A stretch of DNA of 64,000 bases from Sporothrix humicola (GCA_021396245.1 WNYE01000001.1:1116001-1180000), one strand, 5' to 3'. Numbered from the stretch's first letter, positions 1 through 14,331 are shown. A program made the numbers and translations. Notes: generated by a model not told the origin, from the letters alone.

Positions 1-1346
1 CTCCGAAAAAGCCACAACTGCAGGAGGTGTGGAGCTAGACGAGAGGGAAAGAAAAAAAGAAAAGAGACCAAGGACAAGAGAAAGAGGTGCAGGTCGAGCC
101 ATACCGTCTTTGCACTTATTATTCACTGGGCCAGCCAGTATTTGGCAGGTTTTGCCACGGGATGCCGCGAGTGTGTCTCAAATAGATGTCGGCGGAAGAA
201 GAAAAGAAAGGGAAAAAGAAAGGGCTTTGTAACAAATACATCATGAAACAGCGATGTCCTTTTTGTTTCCTCTTTCTCGGTTGATGTTCCGAAAAAAGAA
301 AGAGAAAAAGGAAATATTCTACTTTTATCAGTTGGCGAGATCAAGATCTTTCAGCTGTGCAACACCGAACCACATACAGCAGGTCCCAAAAGAGATGCAA
401 AGTAGCTGCTGTTTTTGTATCGCTCGTGAGCTGTCGTCCACAATACTCATTTTCTACCTTCCTGCTACAGTTTGACAAGTGTTGCGGCTGACACTCACTC
501 CCGTATCGTGGGTCTCTTTCTGTATTCGTGTTCGATGTACGCATGAAAACGTAATATTTTGCTCTCCAATACTTATTTCGCTCCAGCTCGCCAACTAGGC
601 TAGGTCTGGCCTAATCGGCCGCTGCTCCGGTAAGCTCGCCCTTTTTGCGGGTTCTTCCCTTTTGTCCTAGTTATTTCTATGTCGTACGACACACACGACT
701 TCATTCAGGATGTATTCCGAAGCCTCATTGTTAATTACTTTCCTTTGAGCTCAACGCTTTTTTCCTTCAACAAAGAAAAAAAAAAAGCCACGCACCTCTT
801 TGCTTCACATGACGTTTTTCTGGATTGCCCCAAAGACATACACATGGCAATGGCCGGAAATTGGGCCCGCCAAAATAGTTCTTATTGAAAGAAGCTCGTC
901 TTTTTGGGGATACATCTGCCGCCAGGCCACACGATTTCCCCATCCGTGTGTCACTCATGTAAAAGTTGGTAGCTGACGGCAGACGAAAAGTAGGAAGTAT
1001 TGCCGACTACTGTTGAACCGCCAATTGATCGTCACGCACGATGTTCAAATACGGCATACGATCTCAACAACATCTGTCAAGTACTCGGAATCGGAACACA
1101 TTTGTTACTAATTAGAACTTCATGACATGTCAAGATTCCGGTAGGAAAGAAAGAAGAAGACAACACAGGGCAGAGGAAGAAGAGGTTGAAGCAATTGGAG
1201 GACATGAAGAACTGGGGAAAACATGGTGGATGGGCGTGGAGATCACCCAGGCGAGATTGTCCAATATTCGGGAAAGAAAATGAATTGAAAATGGACGACT
1301 GGAAGAGGCAATGAATTACAGCGAGATAAACTGAATGAGAACATGT

Positions 1347-1349
<3 letters not shown>

Positions 1350-1379
<30 letters not shown>
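1350..1379. repeat. T30 homopolymer run
   Basis: An uninterrupted run of 30 T. On the minus strand it would be an A30 tract, as left by a reverse-transcribed poly(A) tail, but I see no adjacent element body or clear target-site duplication. A simple slippage tract is the plainer reading. Confidence 0.95.
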
Positions 1380-1380
<1 letters not shown>

Positions 1381-4352
1381 GAAAATAGCCTGCAGACGGG
1401 AAGTGCGTGACACGGCACAATAGAATAGACACAATCGCAGAAATACGGGGTGCAGCTTGCGGCGTGCAGAACGGTCCAAGCATTCAAAGGCACGACGGGA
1501 AGTCGTCAGGGTGCAGCAGTCCCCGAAAAGTCAATGAAAAATGAAAATAATCAAATTAAGAATATGCAGAATATGCAGAAATAGACGAGACACGGTGAAC
1601 GCAGGAGTAAAAACTGAATCAGCACTGGAGACACAACGGAGACATCTGCAAGTGCGGCAGACGGCTGCAAAGACGGCACAATATTTGAAAATTTGAAAAT
1701 AAAGATTGAAAATGGAGACAACGAAAAAGGGACTGAAAATTTAGACACGGCAGGAAATGGACATGTGTGTGTGCAGCAATACACCGTTGTATGTACGACG
1801 GGCTAATACAGTGCACTTCCGGGTTCCGTATCTTACAACACGGCGTGTTGCTCCAGACACCGGACAGGCTGCCCGACAGTGTGATATCCAACGACAGTGT
1901 TGATACTTTCAAAGGCATATCGTTGATTTGGGCCATTTGTTTCCCCGAATTTCTGCCATTTTTACTGTTTTTGTCTCTTTGTCCACTTGCTCTTTTTCGA
2001 CTTGAACAATATAAGTAGAGAGAATGGCGGGACGGGTCGATCGGAGCTCCTCCCAAAATTTTGCCTGGCCAGGCTCGCCATGCAGAGCAAGCAAAAAGAA
2101 GGTGGATCTTATGCTGTATGCCAGTGGAGCAGCGCTTTTGGAGAAAAAAAGAGGCAGGGGGTAAAGAGCAACTGTGAGAGGAAAAGGTTAGAAAAGGGAG
2201 TCGTGATGTGATGAAGACGCAAAAAGGCTGGCTGAGATCTGTCGATAAAGGTCTAGATGCGTTGTTTCTCTGTGCATTTGGTGCAAATTTTTAAGTCAAC
2301 AACCTGTATTTTGATAGGCCTAGCCAGCCGTGTTTTCACCGCCTCAGAGAAAGCAAGAGTGGGAGACCGGTCAAGCCAGGCAAACGAGGCGACTCAACTC
2401 GAGGCGTCCACTAAACCTCGTTTTGGACTGGCCCCGACAGAGGCACAAAGGCAGCTGAAAAGGCCCTGGCCTGGCCTCACCAGCCCCATAATCCACTATT
2501 TTTTCAATCCCATGAACCCTGCAACATGTCCCGTTTTTTTTTGCTGCATTTTGCGGACTCTTGTGGTTCTTGTTCATCTTTCTTCCAGTTGTCCATCTCC
2601 ACGACACCTCCACTGAGAATCGAAGGCCATGAGACCAGCCACGAACCAAGCTTTCAGCAGTGGGATAGGGCCCTCTGATGAGCATGAAAATGGCAAAATA
2701 GGGTCTTCAAAGGGCCGCTGGGCCACTGGGCCAGCCACTGGGTCTTTACGGTCCTGCTCCAATGCTTTCGGTTACATGAACCAGATGAAGTCAAGATGCC
2801 AAGCAAAAAGACACGGCAGAGCTCTTTCAGCAACCTCGATGTCGATCACCATCCACCAGCCTCGTGAGATGTTCAAACTGTTTTTTTTTCTTCTTCTTCT
2901 GTCTTTCATTTATCGTTCTCTTCCACTTCTTCGTTGTCCATTCCCGCTCTCAATGCCACCTACTGCATCGGCTCTCTCTTCCTTTGCCTTCTTTTTATGG
3001 ATCAAAAGGCGGGGTGCATGAAAATCAGTCTGCGTCTTCCCTTTCATTGCAAACTGAGTGGCAGGGAGGGGCGGCTCACGATGCAAGACGGAGAGAGATG
3101 CAGAGTATTTCCTTTCTTTCCTTCCATATTGAGACGATGAACAAAGTGTAAGACTTGTGTCCTGTTTCCGTCTTCCGTAGATGCACCCCGTAAAGTGTTT
3201 GAGGGTCTGCAACCACGGCAAGACGACACACTGTTCTGAACGCCAAGACTGTGTTGCCTCGAACGGGTTGATGGCCCTGCTGTCACTGAGAGCGAGACAG
3301 GGAGGAAATGCCAGATATGGACTGCTGCTGCACTTCTTTCTTCCCTTTCTCTCACCTAATGCACTTGCTGCATCCTCTGAACTGACTTTGTGGGGGGAAA
3401 TATGCAAAAGCGGCACGTTAGCGCCCTCGTTGTCGACTTTCTTTCGATGGCTAGTTCTCCAGGCCCATACACCCTCTTTGATTCTCACCATAGCCGTCAA
3501 AATCAGTAAAGAGAAAGGGTCTCTGTGTTTTGAGTTCCCCCCCAATTCTTCGTCTCATCGTCACAGCGGTCTCTCCCGTGTTTTGCTGGCCAGAAGCATC
3601 TGTTGACACTATCACTTATTTCTGTTGCCAGGGACAAAAGCCAGCACAATGAATATATAGACAAAATTGATTGTCTTGCAGGCGGGAGATGCTGCCCGTC
3701 GATCACTCTCCACCCCACAGTCCGCTCCAGAGAAAAAGGCAGACACAAAAACACAAAAAACAGGAGATTGAGAGATAGTATTTGACCCCTCTGACGGGAC
3801 TGGGATAAAAGACACTGTCGAGGATAGAGTGCTACGGCGCTTGCATGCGGTGAAGAAGGAGACAGCTGGGGCAGCGGGAGAAAGGGAAGGCAGAGGCGAG
3901 CAGTCGAAAAAGGTGGTGGCCCTGCACCCCGCGGCCAAAAGTCCAGGCCATGCCATGCAGCACGGCACAGAGAGAGTGTCCGTGCGCCGAGGACGGGCTG
4001 TGATGGCGGCACTGCAGAGCGAAGAGAAGAAAGAGGAAGATGGCGATCAGAAAGAGACTGCACTTGCAAATCGAGAGGCAGGGAGCTGTCCATCAGCCAA
4101 TAGGTATGGTTCAGGGCCAGAAATAAAGGCGTGCCGTTGTTGAATTGCAGAGTTGCAGAGTTACAGACTGACAAACGTTGCAGGGCCGTATCACATTGCA
4201 GTAGCCGTCGTGGTAGATTTCATCTCAGTGATAGACCTTGTATTAGTCCTGCTGCTCGCCATTTGTCGTAGATTGTAGATGTCGCTGCTAGCCGTGGTCA
4301 TTTCGCTCGTTGTTTAGAATGCTGTTGCCATCGTCAGTCGCCTTCTTGCCGC

Positions 4353-4370
4353 TTTTTTTTTTTTTTTTTT
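4353..4370. repeat. T18 homopolymer run
   Basis: An uninterrupted run of 18 T in non-coding DNA. No associated element is visible. Confidence 0.95.
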
Positions 4371-5925
4371 GATGACCACTGCCGGCGCTCGGACATGATC
4401 TCCCTCTCTCCCGCAGACACGGAGTAGTCGCACTTAGAGTCGGCCATCTCAATCTGAACGGACGGGAATAGGGCGTAAAGGGAATAATGGAGGAGAATCG
4501 AAATAGAGCGTGTGTGAAAGACATCAAAATGCAATAGATGCTCATGACATTGTCGAATGCAGGCAAGGGCTTATGACCAGGAAGCCTGCCTGAGGAAGGC
4601 ACGGCCTGGCACTGAGACAAGACAGCACTGCTCGCCGCATCTCTGGTGCACTTGATGCTGCAGGGGTTCCCATTTACGCTTGGCATCAAAGTAGCAGAGA
4701 ATATCTCCCATCACTCCTTCTGTTCTTGAGCTGAGTAGGTCTTTTGCATTCTCGATAGGTGCTCTTTCCTCATTTTGTTGGCATCATCACCCCGTCGCCC
4801 TTGCCCAATTCTGGCATCGCCGAGTCGTGCCTTCCTGTCTGACTGCATGTTGTGCCGGCGCGCGCGTTTTGGTGCCAAAGTAAGCTTCGCGCGAGGAGTT
4901 TGCCTGAAGAAGGCACGATCGGCACGATCGCTCGCATGCTTTATGAGCCAAAAGCACAGGGTGAAAAGAAACGAGCAAATGGGGAGGCAGGCGCGCTCGA
5001 CCCTCCCGAGCCCCCCGTATCCACAGCTTCCATTGCACCTTCCAGAAGGCCGTTGAATTTAGCGTGCTCTTGCCGTTGCACCACCGCATTGTGGCCGCTC
5101 TTGCCCATCATTTCCTACTTTGCTGCCTTTTTTGTCGATCTCGGCCATGTGCAAACCGCACTTTTGTCATGCTCAAGCTCTCCATATTTTGCTCCCAATT
5201 TCGACCTCCTCTTTTCGCCATTTCGCCTTTCGACGATCCCCTCTTTTCCCAGCGAATTTGACAACAATGCCCGCCAACCTGTGCAATACCCAGTTTATCA
5301 TCACACTGCAGTAGTGCAACGCTTATTCTGCAACGCTTGTTTACTTTTATATGATTGCACCCTTTTGCCCAACACATCGTCATCTCCTCCTGTCAAAACG
5401 CACTCTACCAAGAAACGCCACAAAGAACGACGCCATGCCGCCATGTCATCTTGACAGTTTTCGTCGCCACTGGCGGCTCTGATCGCATTTTCATACAGGT
5501 GAACCATTGCTTCGATAAACCACATCGTCCACCTCTTGTCGTTCTTGCCATTGCCCAGCCCCTCCGTTGCACTCGCGCTCGTCCTTGTGCACGAAATCAC
5601 GGCTTATCATGGCCATCTGTTCCTTTGTTGACAAAAGTTTGGTTCTGTCTTTGTCCTTCATCGCCCCTTTGCTGCCCGCCACCTCTCCTAGCCACCGTAC
5701 TCGGAACAAATTGAAGCATCAAAGCAAGCTTAAAAATCCAATGCGGCCAGGCGACCAAAGTCAAGAGATCAGCCATCCTCAAGAACTTTTCAGCGTTGCA
5801 ATTTACTACTGCAGAGGGTTGTCCAGACCTTGTTTATTGTCCCTTTGTGGCATTATTCTCTGGTTCTATCCACTTCTTCCCAGATCTTGGCGATAGTCCT
5901 GCTAGTCATTCTTTTCTTTCTTTCG

Positions 5926-5950
5926 TTTTTTTTTTTTTTTTTTTTTTTTT
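5926..5950. repeat. T25 homopolymer run
   Basis: An uninterrupted run of 25 T, preceded by a CTTTT/CTTTC-rich stretch that extends the pyrimidine tract leftwards to about 5910. Confidence 0.95.
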
Positions 5951-6656
5951 GCAACACCAGCGAGACCAGCCTTTCATGTGCCACTTTGACCCTTCAAATT
6001 TTCATATTTTTGCCATCCTTCTCCTCCAGTTCGTGACATTCTTATCCAAACCTTTTTGTTTCTTGGTTGATGCGGGGGATCGCGGATTGCAAGGGTCGTT
6101 GTCTGTTTCGCCCGCCTCTCTGTGCCTCCTTTCAATGCAGAGTTTGGTTTGCCTTTATTTTTTCTCTTTTCTTTTTTCTTTTGGTCACCTGCAAGCACTC
6201 TACATTCATTGTCTATTCGCAACTCTCGCGGCACTGTTTTCTTGCCCATTACGTTTCGTTCTGGCAGCCCTTTCATTTTGTCCCCCCCGTCACCAACATT
6301 TAGTGTACCGAAGCTGCCTTTCCAGTGGGCTCGAAAGCCAGCCAAGTTCGTTCAAGCAAATCCGCGCCTGCCCCCTCCTTTTGAAATGCATTACATTACT
6401 CCCTAGTATCTTTTACAACCGGACGCATACATACAGCGGACGAAGTGCCGCCGGCACTCCCAGAACGATGATAACGGGGCCGGAATAGCTCTATTTCTGA
6501 CGTCTGATGATCTGCTGGCCAGGCTTCTTAGTTGTCGACAGTCCAGCCAGATAAGACCTACCCCTGTCGCAATGCAAGGCCGTTCTGCAGAGCACTGACG
6601 TCTTCCCGCGCTTGCAGCAACAGTGGCTGTTCTTGAAGACCATCGCTGCCACAGTC

Positions 6657-6709
6657 TTTTTTCTTCTTCTTCTTTTTTTTTTTTTTTTTCTTTTTTTTTT
6701 TTTTTCCTT
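6657..6709 (+). repeat. pyrimidine tract (T-runs broken by C)
   Basis: A 53-nt stretch of only T and C, made of TTC triplets followed by two long T-runs separated by one C. It is low-complexity slippage-type sequence with no gene attached. Confidence 0.9.
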
Positions 6710-9700
6710 CACACAAATGGTTTGCGCGGGTCCGCTCATTCTGCAATTTATTGCTTTGCCCCAGAAGGCCACCTCGGAATTCGGCATTCATATGCATGAA
6801 GCCAAACGTGCTCGCGCTTATTTTGAATTTTACATTGGGATGAACAAGAATGACAGCAATGATAGTCACAAAGGCAAGTTGAAATTTGAAAATCTTGCCC
6901 CGATTTTGTAGCTGTCCTCGAGTCGCGGCCGCATGCTGACACGTTGTGCCGTTCGTGCAAAGGACCGGACCTCCCGGTTTTGAGAATTGCGGACCGTCCT
7001 CGTGGGAGGCGGGGGCAACGGTTTTATCGTGGGCCTTTACACTTCTGAACACCTCTGTCCCCCCCAGACCTAAAAGGACATCCCTTTGCGGGAGGCTCGT
7101 CCCAATGTGGAAGAACCCTTTTCTTTACAAGTACACTCGTTCCTCGCATGAAATGTCTTAGGCCTTTCGTTGCTCATATCTCACAAATTCTACCCACCGA
7201 CCGGGTGCAGTTCACCACGAAAACAGGTGCAGGCGGCCCAGTGCAAATCCTGCGGCCAGTTGCTGCGGCCATATACATAGAACGGTGCACACACACAAAC
7301 AGCATCTTGCCGTGCAATCTGTTTCTAGGAGCGTCGTCTATGCCGTCCGCCACCCGTCTCCTACCGACCACTGCCGCTTACCGCAGGCCCGCCTGCAATT
7401 CATATTCCGCCTGCAAGCCGAACACGGAGAAGTCGTCTAGGACAATGCAAGACAAAATATGCATCTACTGTATTCCGTCTTTCTCTTTCCACTTGACCCC
7501 GCTGTCTCTTTATGTCTATGAGAGAAGTTCTTCCACCGCCTCCACCATTCCCGCCCCCGTATGGCCCAACAGTGACCTGCCACCACGTGCATGCCGGCCG
7601 GAGTCTTATGTTTCCTCGACAAGGGTCTATCTTCACCGTCGTGGGGACGAAACTGGAGACGAACTGCCTCCAAGGTTGCAGTTCTTGGTCTCGAGGCCGT
7701 TGGAAGGAAGAGGCTAAACACCAGCGAACGGCTTTCTTGTCTGTTTTTCTACTTCACTGCTGCTCTCTGTTTTGCATTTGTGCTTTTTCACACTGAAAGT
7801 CTGCGAGTTTTGTGTTAGTGGCGCTTGATGTTCACCACTACAACCCCATGGATACACTGGGGGGTAGAGAAGAGTTTAGCGCACCTCAGCCCCCCTGTCT
7901 TTTTTCTGGTCACACTGCCATACGTTTCTGCACGCTGTGCCGTCCCCCCCACACACGCTGTGATTTTTTCAGCACACCGCCTGGAGAGAGGAACCTCAGA
8001 GTATGAAGTGAACTTTGTTGAAGAAATATCGTCGAATAGGAACGCTCGCATCTGAAACGGCGCCGAAACTTTTCTCAATGGAGCGAGGCTGATGGAGTAC
8101 ATGTTCCACCACGGCGAGCAGTTGTGCAGTAGTGTGGCTTTCTTTTCGAGGGTTGCTTCCCTTTGTCTGCAAGTGCAGCCCACCAGAATGGAGGGTGGAT
8201 ACAACGCTTTTCAATCCTGAATATCAACATCACTGTCTTTGTCGAGGTTGTCCAACATGGCCTGGCCCTGCTCGCTCTCACACCGGCTGCACTTCCTACC
8301 GGTATACAATGTCTCCTTGTTGGCTCATGATGACAACAGCATTGTTCCACCCAGTGCTTTTTTCATTTTTTTTTTTTCTGGATGATTTATTATCCCCCAA
8401 TTTTTTGTATCAAAAAATATTCGGATGTTGTTTCGCTTGCACCTTGCATGCGTAGTTCGCCATCATGATGAGCATCTTGCCACTGGCACGAGTTAAGAAC
8501 TGTTACATGTGTTCTTTGATTTTCCTTCCATATTTTTCTGCATAGCCTCCCCACGGTTCGGCCTTTTCCTGACATAAACGGACTTGCGGCGGACTGATCA
8601 GACAACTACGACAACCGTGGCTATTTTCCTTCCTGCCTCCTCATCGTACTTCCTCTTGCTTCCTTCTCCCTGCCGCCGTGGCAATTGCAACACCAGGTAC
8701 TCGGGGCATTTTCACACATTGCTGTCCCGTGTCTATGCAATATTTGGCGGATCTGGCCATCGTGATTTCTATTTACGTGCATACTCAATACACGAAAAGA
8801 AAAGGACATGGCCGACATGGCGAAGGCCGAGAATGCAACATACGCTTTGTCCTTTTTATCGGAATTTATTGCTTTCTTTTTTCGAACTTTTCTCTCGCTT
8901 ACTGTTGACACGGGCGAAGAATAAAAGACCTGGGGTTGTCAACACAGACCTCAACTTTGAGCATCCAGAGTTTGGTTGACTCTTTGACCTCTGGCCGGGC
9001 CTCTCCTATTTGCCTCTCTCCCTCTTTTTATGTCCTTTTTTATGCTTCAGCGTTCGCGGGCTGGCCTCGTCGGTCGGCCATCCCCATTTGTCCCATTCGC
9101 TGTTTACTGTTCCAATTTGCCCCCAAATGTTCCATTGCAAGACCCTTGTGGCCACGCGGCCACGCATTTGCTACCGTGCCCGACTGGAAGCAATTGATAA
9201 GTGTGAAATCAGACACACGAGTGCATGAACCCATTGATATTGGACAACGCGTTTGTTCATTATTGGGAGGTGTTCGTCTCGCTTACAACAAATGTCAGTC
9301 CTCTTTGGATGGGACGCAGCGCGGGATGCAGTGTCAATCTGGGGAAAGGTAGAAAAAGAAAGGAATGGCATTTTCGTGTCTTTTATTCAATTATTGTATG
9401 ACATGCGACATCTTCATTGCCCACACATCCTACAGGAAGCTTAGTCGGCAACCACACACGGCACGGCTTTCGCAACGAACCCAAAATTACGACATCCGTC
9501 CCCTATTTTTTTGTCTTTTATGCACGTCAATTGCACACGGAAACACTTGCCATAATCCTGGACCTTGTGGCCAGGCCAGAAATAGCGTATGAGCCTTGTC
9601 CAACTGGCAACAAAAACAGCAGGCATAATTTGTTTTCTTTGACAGCTCAACAGGAGAATTGGTAAGTGAAGGAATACGACTACAATTCAATTCCACCCAA

Positions 9701-11977
9701 GAAAGCCTGCACAGGGCATCAATTGAGAAGGAATGATATGCAGTGCAGACTGCAGACTGCACACAACACAACGTATTCCACAATCTCCAGTCTCTGGCCC
9801 TACGATCGTCCGAACATTACGGCGTATTACTCCACTGCCGACCAATCGCATCTCTTTCTCTTTCACTTTTCCTGAAGCAGAGGATGTATTTTCCTTCGAG
9901 AAGCAGGAAAGAAGAATCTAATATATTCCCCGAATGGCTTTCAGAGGAGGCAAAGGGGCACGCTTGAACAAAAGAGGGGAAGAATCCACAGAGAGCATGA
10001 GAACGGTCGTTGAAGATGGAGGGTCGAGGTTGCAAGCTGCAACTTGCGCTCAGTCTTTTTGCCCATGTCTTCTTTTCTTGTCGTCCAGTTCGTCTCCTCT
10101 TTCCTGTTTTCAGAGTATCAAGGCATCAATGCGAGAGACGATGCCTGCCCAGAACGAGACCAGGGGGGAGGGAGTGGCAAAGGGGAAAGGGGAGTGAGAA
10201 TTGCACGTCGAAAAGAGGTATTCGCCCGGAGGAGTCAAACATTTCTCGACAAGCGACAAGCAAGTTGTGGAAAAACGCATTTGGGAGTCAAAATGCTCCG
10301 ATGCAGGTGAGAAACAGAGTGGGCGGAGGGCGTACTGGAGTCCTAGCTCTCTTGACCTTGTCTGACCTCGCCAGGCCCTGGTCGCGCTGGACAGTTCCTT
10401 TTTGGGACAAGCTTGGTCAGTATCCTTGCTTTTGTGAGTGTTGAAGGATGCAGAGAGAAAGCGACAACGTCAAGAAAAACTAGACGACAAAATACGAAAC
10501 AAAAACTACAAAGTGCTACAAGTGCAGGTACTGTGTACGCACAAGTGTGAATGAAAATTCTGCGTTGCAGATCGGCTGCAGCAGCGGCACAGAAGTGTGT
10601 GATGTGAAAATGAACTGAACGAGATCAAGGCAGAAGAAACTGTGAGCAAACAGAGAGCGGTGTCGCCACAAGGGAGACACTACTGCAAGCAGTGCTTGTA
10701 GCGAAAGCAACGACGGCACAGAAGGGGCACTTGAACGGCTGCAGAGAGTGAGATAGTGCCAAAAAGCGCGAAGCGATGTGATGGGGTGGGAAGGAGGTGG
10801 AAAATAAATCGATAAAACCGAAAAGAGGAAAATCAAAATTCAAAAGAGGGGAAGAGATCAATGGCGACCAAAAGAGGATTGAGAGATGACCGATGAAAGA
10901 TTTCGAACGATGAGAGATGGGCAAAGGAACGAAGGGCATGGGATCACACACTTACAGTGGCATCGCGCGGGATGGACAGTCCGGAAAGGACAGCCAGAAG
11001 GCCAAGCGTGCAACGGCTGCATCTTAATTTTGTGTTTCTTGAGTTGATGTCTGCAAGTGCGACCTGTTCCTGTGCAGAGTGCAGATTGCAAGGCGGTGGT
11101 GGACTGTTATGCAGGTACACGGTGTTGCTTGTCCATTACTTTGAAGAATATTTATTCAAATATTTATTCATTTTATTGATGTTTTCTTATTTACTGATTT
11201 ATTTGCCCAGTTGGCCCTTTTTGCCCTCTTTCTTGTTGTCACTCTGATATTTGCCCAATCCTGATAGAAGCATGATGACATCGTCCCTTGCATTATCCGC
11301 GTCCATGTCATATTTTCTTTTTTCTTTATTCCTTGCTTCATATTTGTGTATCCCAAAAATACGACTGCCGACGGGCGTTCGCCTCGTCCCGTTGCGGCGG
11401 GAAACCTCTGCCTTGTTTGCTCTCTTTATTCTATATTCGTCTCTCGGGACAGTCTATGTTCATCTATCCCGTCTTTTGGGATTGTAGAGAACAAGACAAA
11501 CAACGGAAGAAAGAAAACCACATGGCGCAGCACAACCACACAAAAGAGACACGGCATCGGCACAACTCGACATTGGGCATTGACAAAGCGTTCATAAAGT
11601 TGACCACCATGATCACAAATGGTAATGATTTGCCCCGTCCTCAAAAGGGTTATGTCGTTGAACTTGACCTCACAGATTTCTGGTTCGCATGCCCTCCTCC
11701 GCACTTGCGCACGACCTCAATACGACGTATATCAAGCTTGTTATGTTAGCGAGTGTTGAACAAAGTCTATCAATGTTCCTGCAGGACCACTGAGCCCGTC
11801 AATCCTCAATCCTCGGAGATGCTGAGCAACAGCGGCTGCTCTCCACTGAAAGACAGAAGATCACTCACCGTTCAGAACCACATGAGCCACTGAAAGAAGA
11901 GAGCGGACTCGTGGGGCAGTCCCCTTGTTTCTCCTAATGCAACACTCCCAAAAGAGACAAGCGTTTACGGGGTGGAG

Positions 11978-12030
11978 GACAAGGAAAGGACAAGAAAAGA
12001 CAAGGAGTGACAAGGGGAAAAGGACGGGGC
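11978..12030 (+). repeat. purine-rich block with repeated GACAAG
   Basis: About 50 nt of nearly pure purine plus C in which GACAAG recurs at irregular spacing (five or so copies). It is degenerate rather than a clean tandem array. Confidence 0.6.
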
Positions 12031-14182
12031 CAGGGGTGCACTTGCTCGAGGCGTGCCGTCCTTTTGTTTGTGCGCACGGCCGTTTGGCAGCTAAAAATGA
12101 AGAAGAAAGGCACTAAAAATGATGAAAAATGACAGAAAAAAAAGAAAGATAAAAGTACGTCGTACCTTGCAATTGTAGGGTCGTATCGCCCCACACCGCT
12201 GAAGGAAAAGGTGTCCAGGGGCCCACGGCCAACGGAAGGCGCCCGCGGTGTAAGTCAGTGGTGAAGGGCAAGAATTGCAGTGAAGCAGCCAAAGAGTGTC
12301 TTCAAAAGGCTTCAGGTAGGATGGGCTTGTTGACCGGTCAAGTCTGGCCCAGGTTTTTGAGAATGCTGGTTCATTGTAGTGCACATTTGTTAGTGTCTGT
12401 TCCTCTGCATACAAAACATATCGCCAACCTCTTTTCTGGCTTTTCAGTGCATCAATCTTTGAATCTGATTCGCCGTTTGACGAGCATCACCATCATGTGA
12501 AATCTCCCAACGACATGGAGACCCTGTCTAGACTCTAGATGTCAAACCGCGGGGTTGTTGATGTTTGTTTGATTTTTCTGAGCAGCTTGCTTGCCTTCTT
12601 TTTCTTTGATTTTCGTGAAAGCCCCCTTCACTTTCATGCCCTGTGCACCTCCCTGTATTTCTAGAATCATCGATTTATGCTCGGGGACATAAAAAAGAAG
12701 GGAAGAGAAACGTGGAAGGATACAAGAGTGCCGATCTTTCTGCGAATGCCCCCCCTCTCTCCACAAGTGAGACATGCGCTCATGGGCAGCCGTTTCAATT
12801 TTTGTCGCTCTCTGCTCCCTCCACTGCTTCTCTGCCGATTGTTGCTGTATTTGGACAGCTTACAGTGCCCAACAGTCCCTACAATTGTGCCAACAAATGA
12901 CACTAACACCCGTGCCACAGCCTTACACCAACCGTTTGTTTATTCCTTCTGACAAAGACGTTATCAACTCGAGTTGTGACGACAAAAATAGGGCATCTCA
13001 CGAACATTTGTCTTTTGACCATATCGATCCTGTTTAGATTTCCTACTGATTTTGATTCCCAATTTGTTATGTTGCCTTCCCCTCAATCGTGCCGTCCCAA
13101 CCCCTCCTCCGCATCTTCAATATCCTCTCCCTGTCCCATTCTTCTTCAATCTTGTCCCTTTTCGAGTCCCATGTCTGTTTCCCCAGGGACCTTCCCCTCA
13201 AAATGGCCCCTCGACAACTGGCCTGGCCCCTGTCTTTGTAGCAATATTGTGGCAATATCGTTGCAAGAAGATGCTGAAAAACGGAGTCGATTGTTCTGTG
13301 CGCAACCAAAGTTGGCAACTGTTTGGTTGTCTCCGTTTTCTTCTTCTTTCGTTTACTGCTTCCCGACTTATATTTCAGAGTTTACGATAGTTTCTGCGAT
13401 AGTTTGCCCTGTCTGCGGAGCAGTTCAATCTAGACTGTCGACCGTCTAGTGTTCTTTGCCACTGTTACGTGCTAGGCGGAGGCGTCCGTCCTTTGATGGG
13501 TGAAGGCGCTCCTCTGTTCCTTCGCGATGTCTCCCCTTATCTCGACTTTCAAGAGAACACGATGCCGCTAACCACGGTCTTCATCGAACGCAAAGACCTT
13601 TTCGCCCTTAAGACCGCCTTCGTGACAACTTTGACTAGTCCTTCTTCTCCTCCTTCCCCTCCTTCGCTACGACAATGCAAACAAGCGGCGCTGTCATTTT
13701 CTGAACCTTGACCTTGAACTTTCTATCACTTTCTCCCCTTCCTTTCCCGTGCCCTTCCCCTCTCTCTCCCGCCTCCCCACTTGAAAATAACGTGATGATG
13801 ATCATCCGGCCAGATCCGCCAAGGGCCGCCCGGACACTCCGCAACAAGAAACAGACAAAGAAAAAAACAGTAAAAGTCAGATAGAAAACGACCCTCCGAA
13901 CTTTGACCGCCGCCGTCGTGATTGTAGTATTGACTAGGCCGGTCAACTGCTCACGATGATTGTGACTGAACATCTTCCATGTCTAATCTACCAATCCAAC
14001 AGTTGGATATGACTATCTTTGACCGTTGAGTGTTGATCTTTCAAGTTGTGCCCAATCTTCACCTTTTTCTACTTGGTATCCATTCCGATTCCGCCTTGTT
14101 TTATGGTCGATTCCGCAGTAATACTGAGCATTCTGGGTATCTCTCCGTTGAATCCATCTCGCTTACTCTGTAGTTGAGTAGC

Positions 14183-14203
14183 CAGTAGTCAGTAGTCAGT
14201 AGC
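14183..14203. repeat. tandem repeat, 3 x CAGTAGT
   Basis: Three head-to-tail copies of a 7-nt unit, the third differing at its last base. It is a small microsatellite-like array in non-coding DNA. Confidence 0.85.
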
Positions 14204-14306
14204 AAGCTTGTTTTATTTTTGTTCCTTTTCTCCTTTTTTCCTTGGTGAATCCACTCTCGGGGTTTGCTTTTTATGTATTAGACAAGGTGAAGGGAGATCA
14301 AGGTCA

Positions 14307-14331
14307 AAGTCGAAAAAGTCGAAAAAGTCGA
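14307..14331. repeat. tandem repeat, 2.8 x AAGTCGAAA
   Basis: A 9-nt unit repeated 2.8 times, about 100 nt from the CAGTAGT array. No function is evident. Confidence 0.85.

Larger units (their letters stand above)
1..6500. other. gene-free stretch, desert part 1
   Basis: I see no supportable gene here on either strand. Open frames reach about 230 codons, but they are rich in Phe, Ser, Leu and Cys because they translate pyrimidine runs, and none carries a family motif. The stretch holds T-runs (listed separately), CT-rich blocks around 2880-2990 and 5890-6310, and several copies of the word CCAGGCC/GGCCTGG, including the perfect 12-bp palindrome at 2063-2074. No tRNA or snRNA was recognised by eye, which is a weak negative. 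Confidence 0.7.
6501..13450. other. gene-free stretch, desert part 2
   Basis: No supportable gene. The stretch holds a pyrimidine tract at about 6657-6709, a GA-rich block with repeated GACAAG near 11980-12030, and CCAGGCC/GGCCTGG words at 8259, 9571, 10371 and 13220. The longest open frame (7148-7717, plus) has no recognisable domain and unnatural composition. Confidence 0.7.

Noticed and set aside
5796..6488. 230-codon plus-strand open frame in the desert
   Set aside because: It translates a T-run as polyphenylalanine and is otherwise Ser/Leu/Cys-rich; not protein-like.
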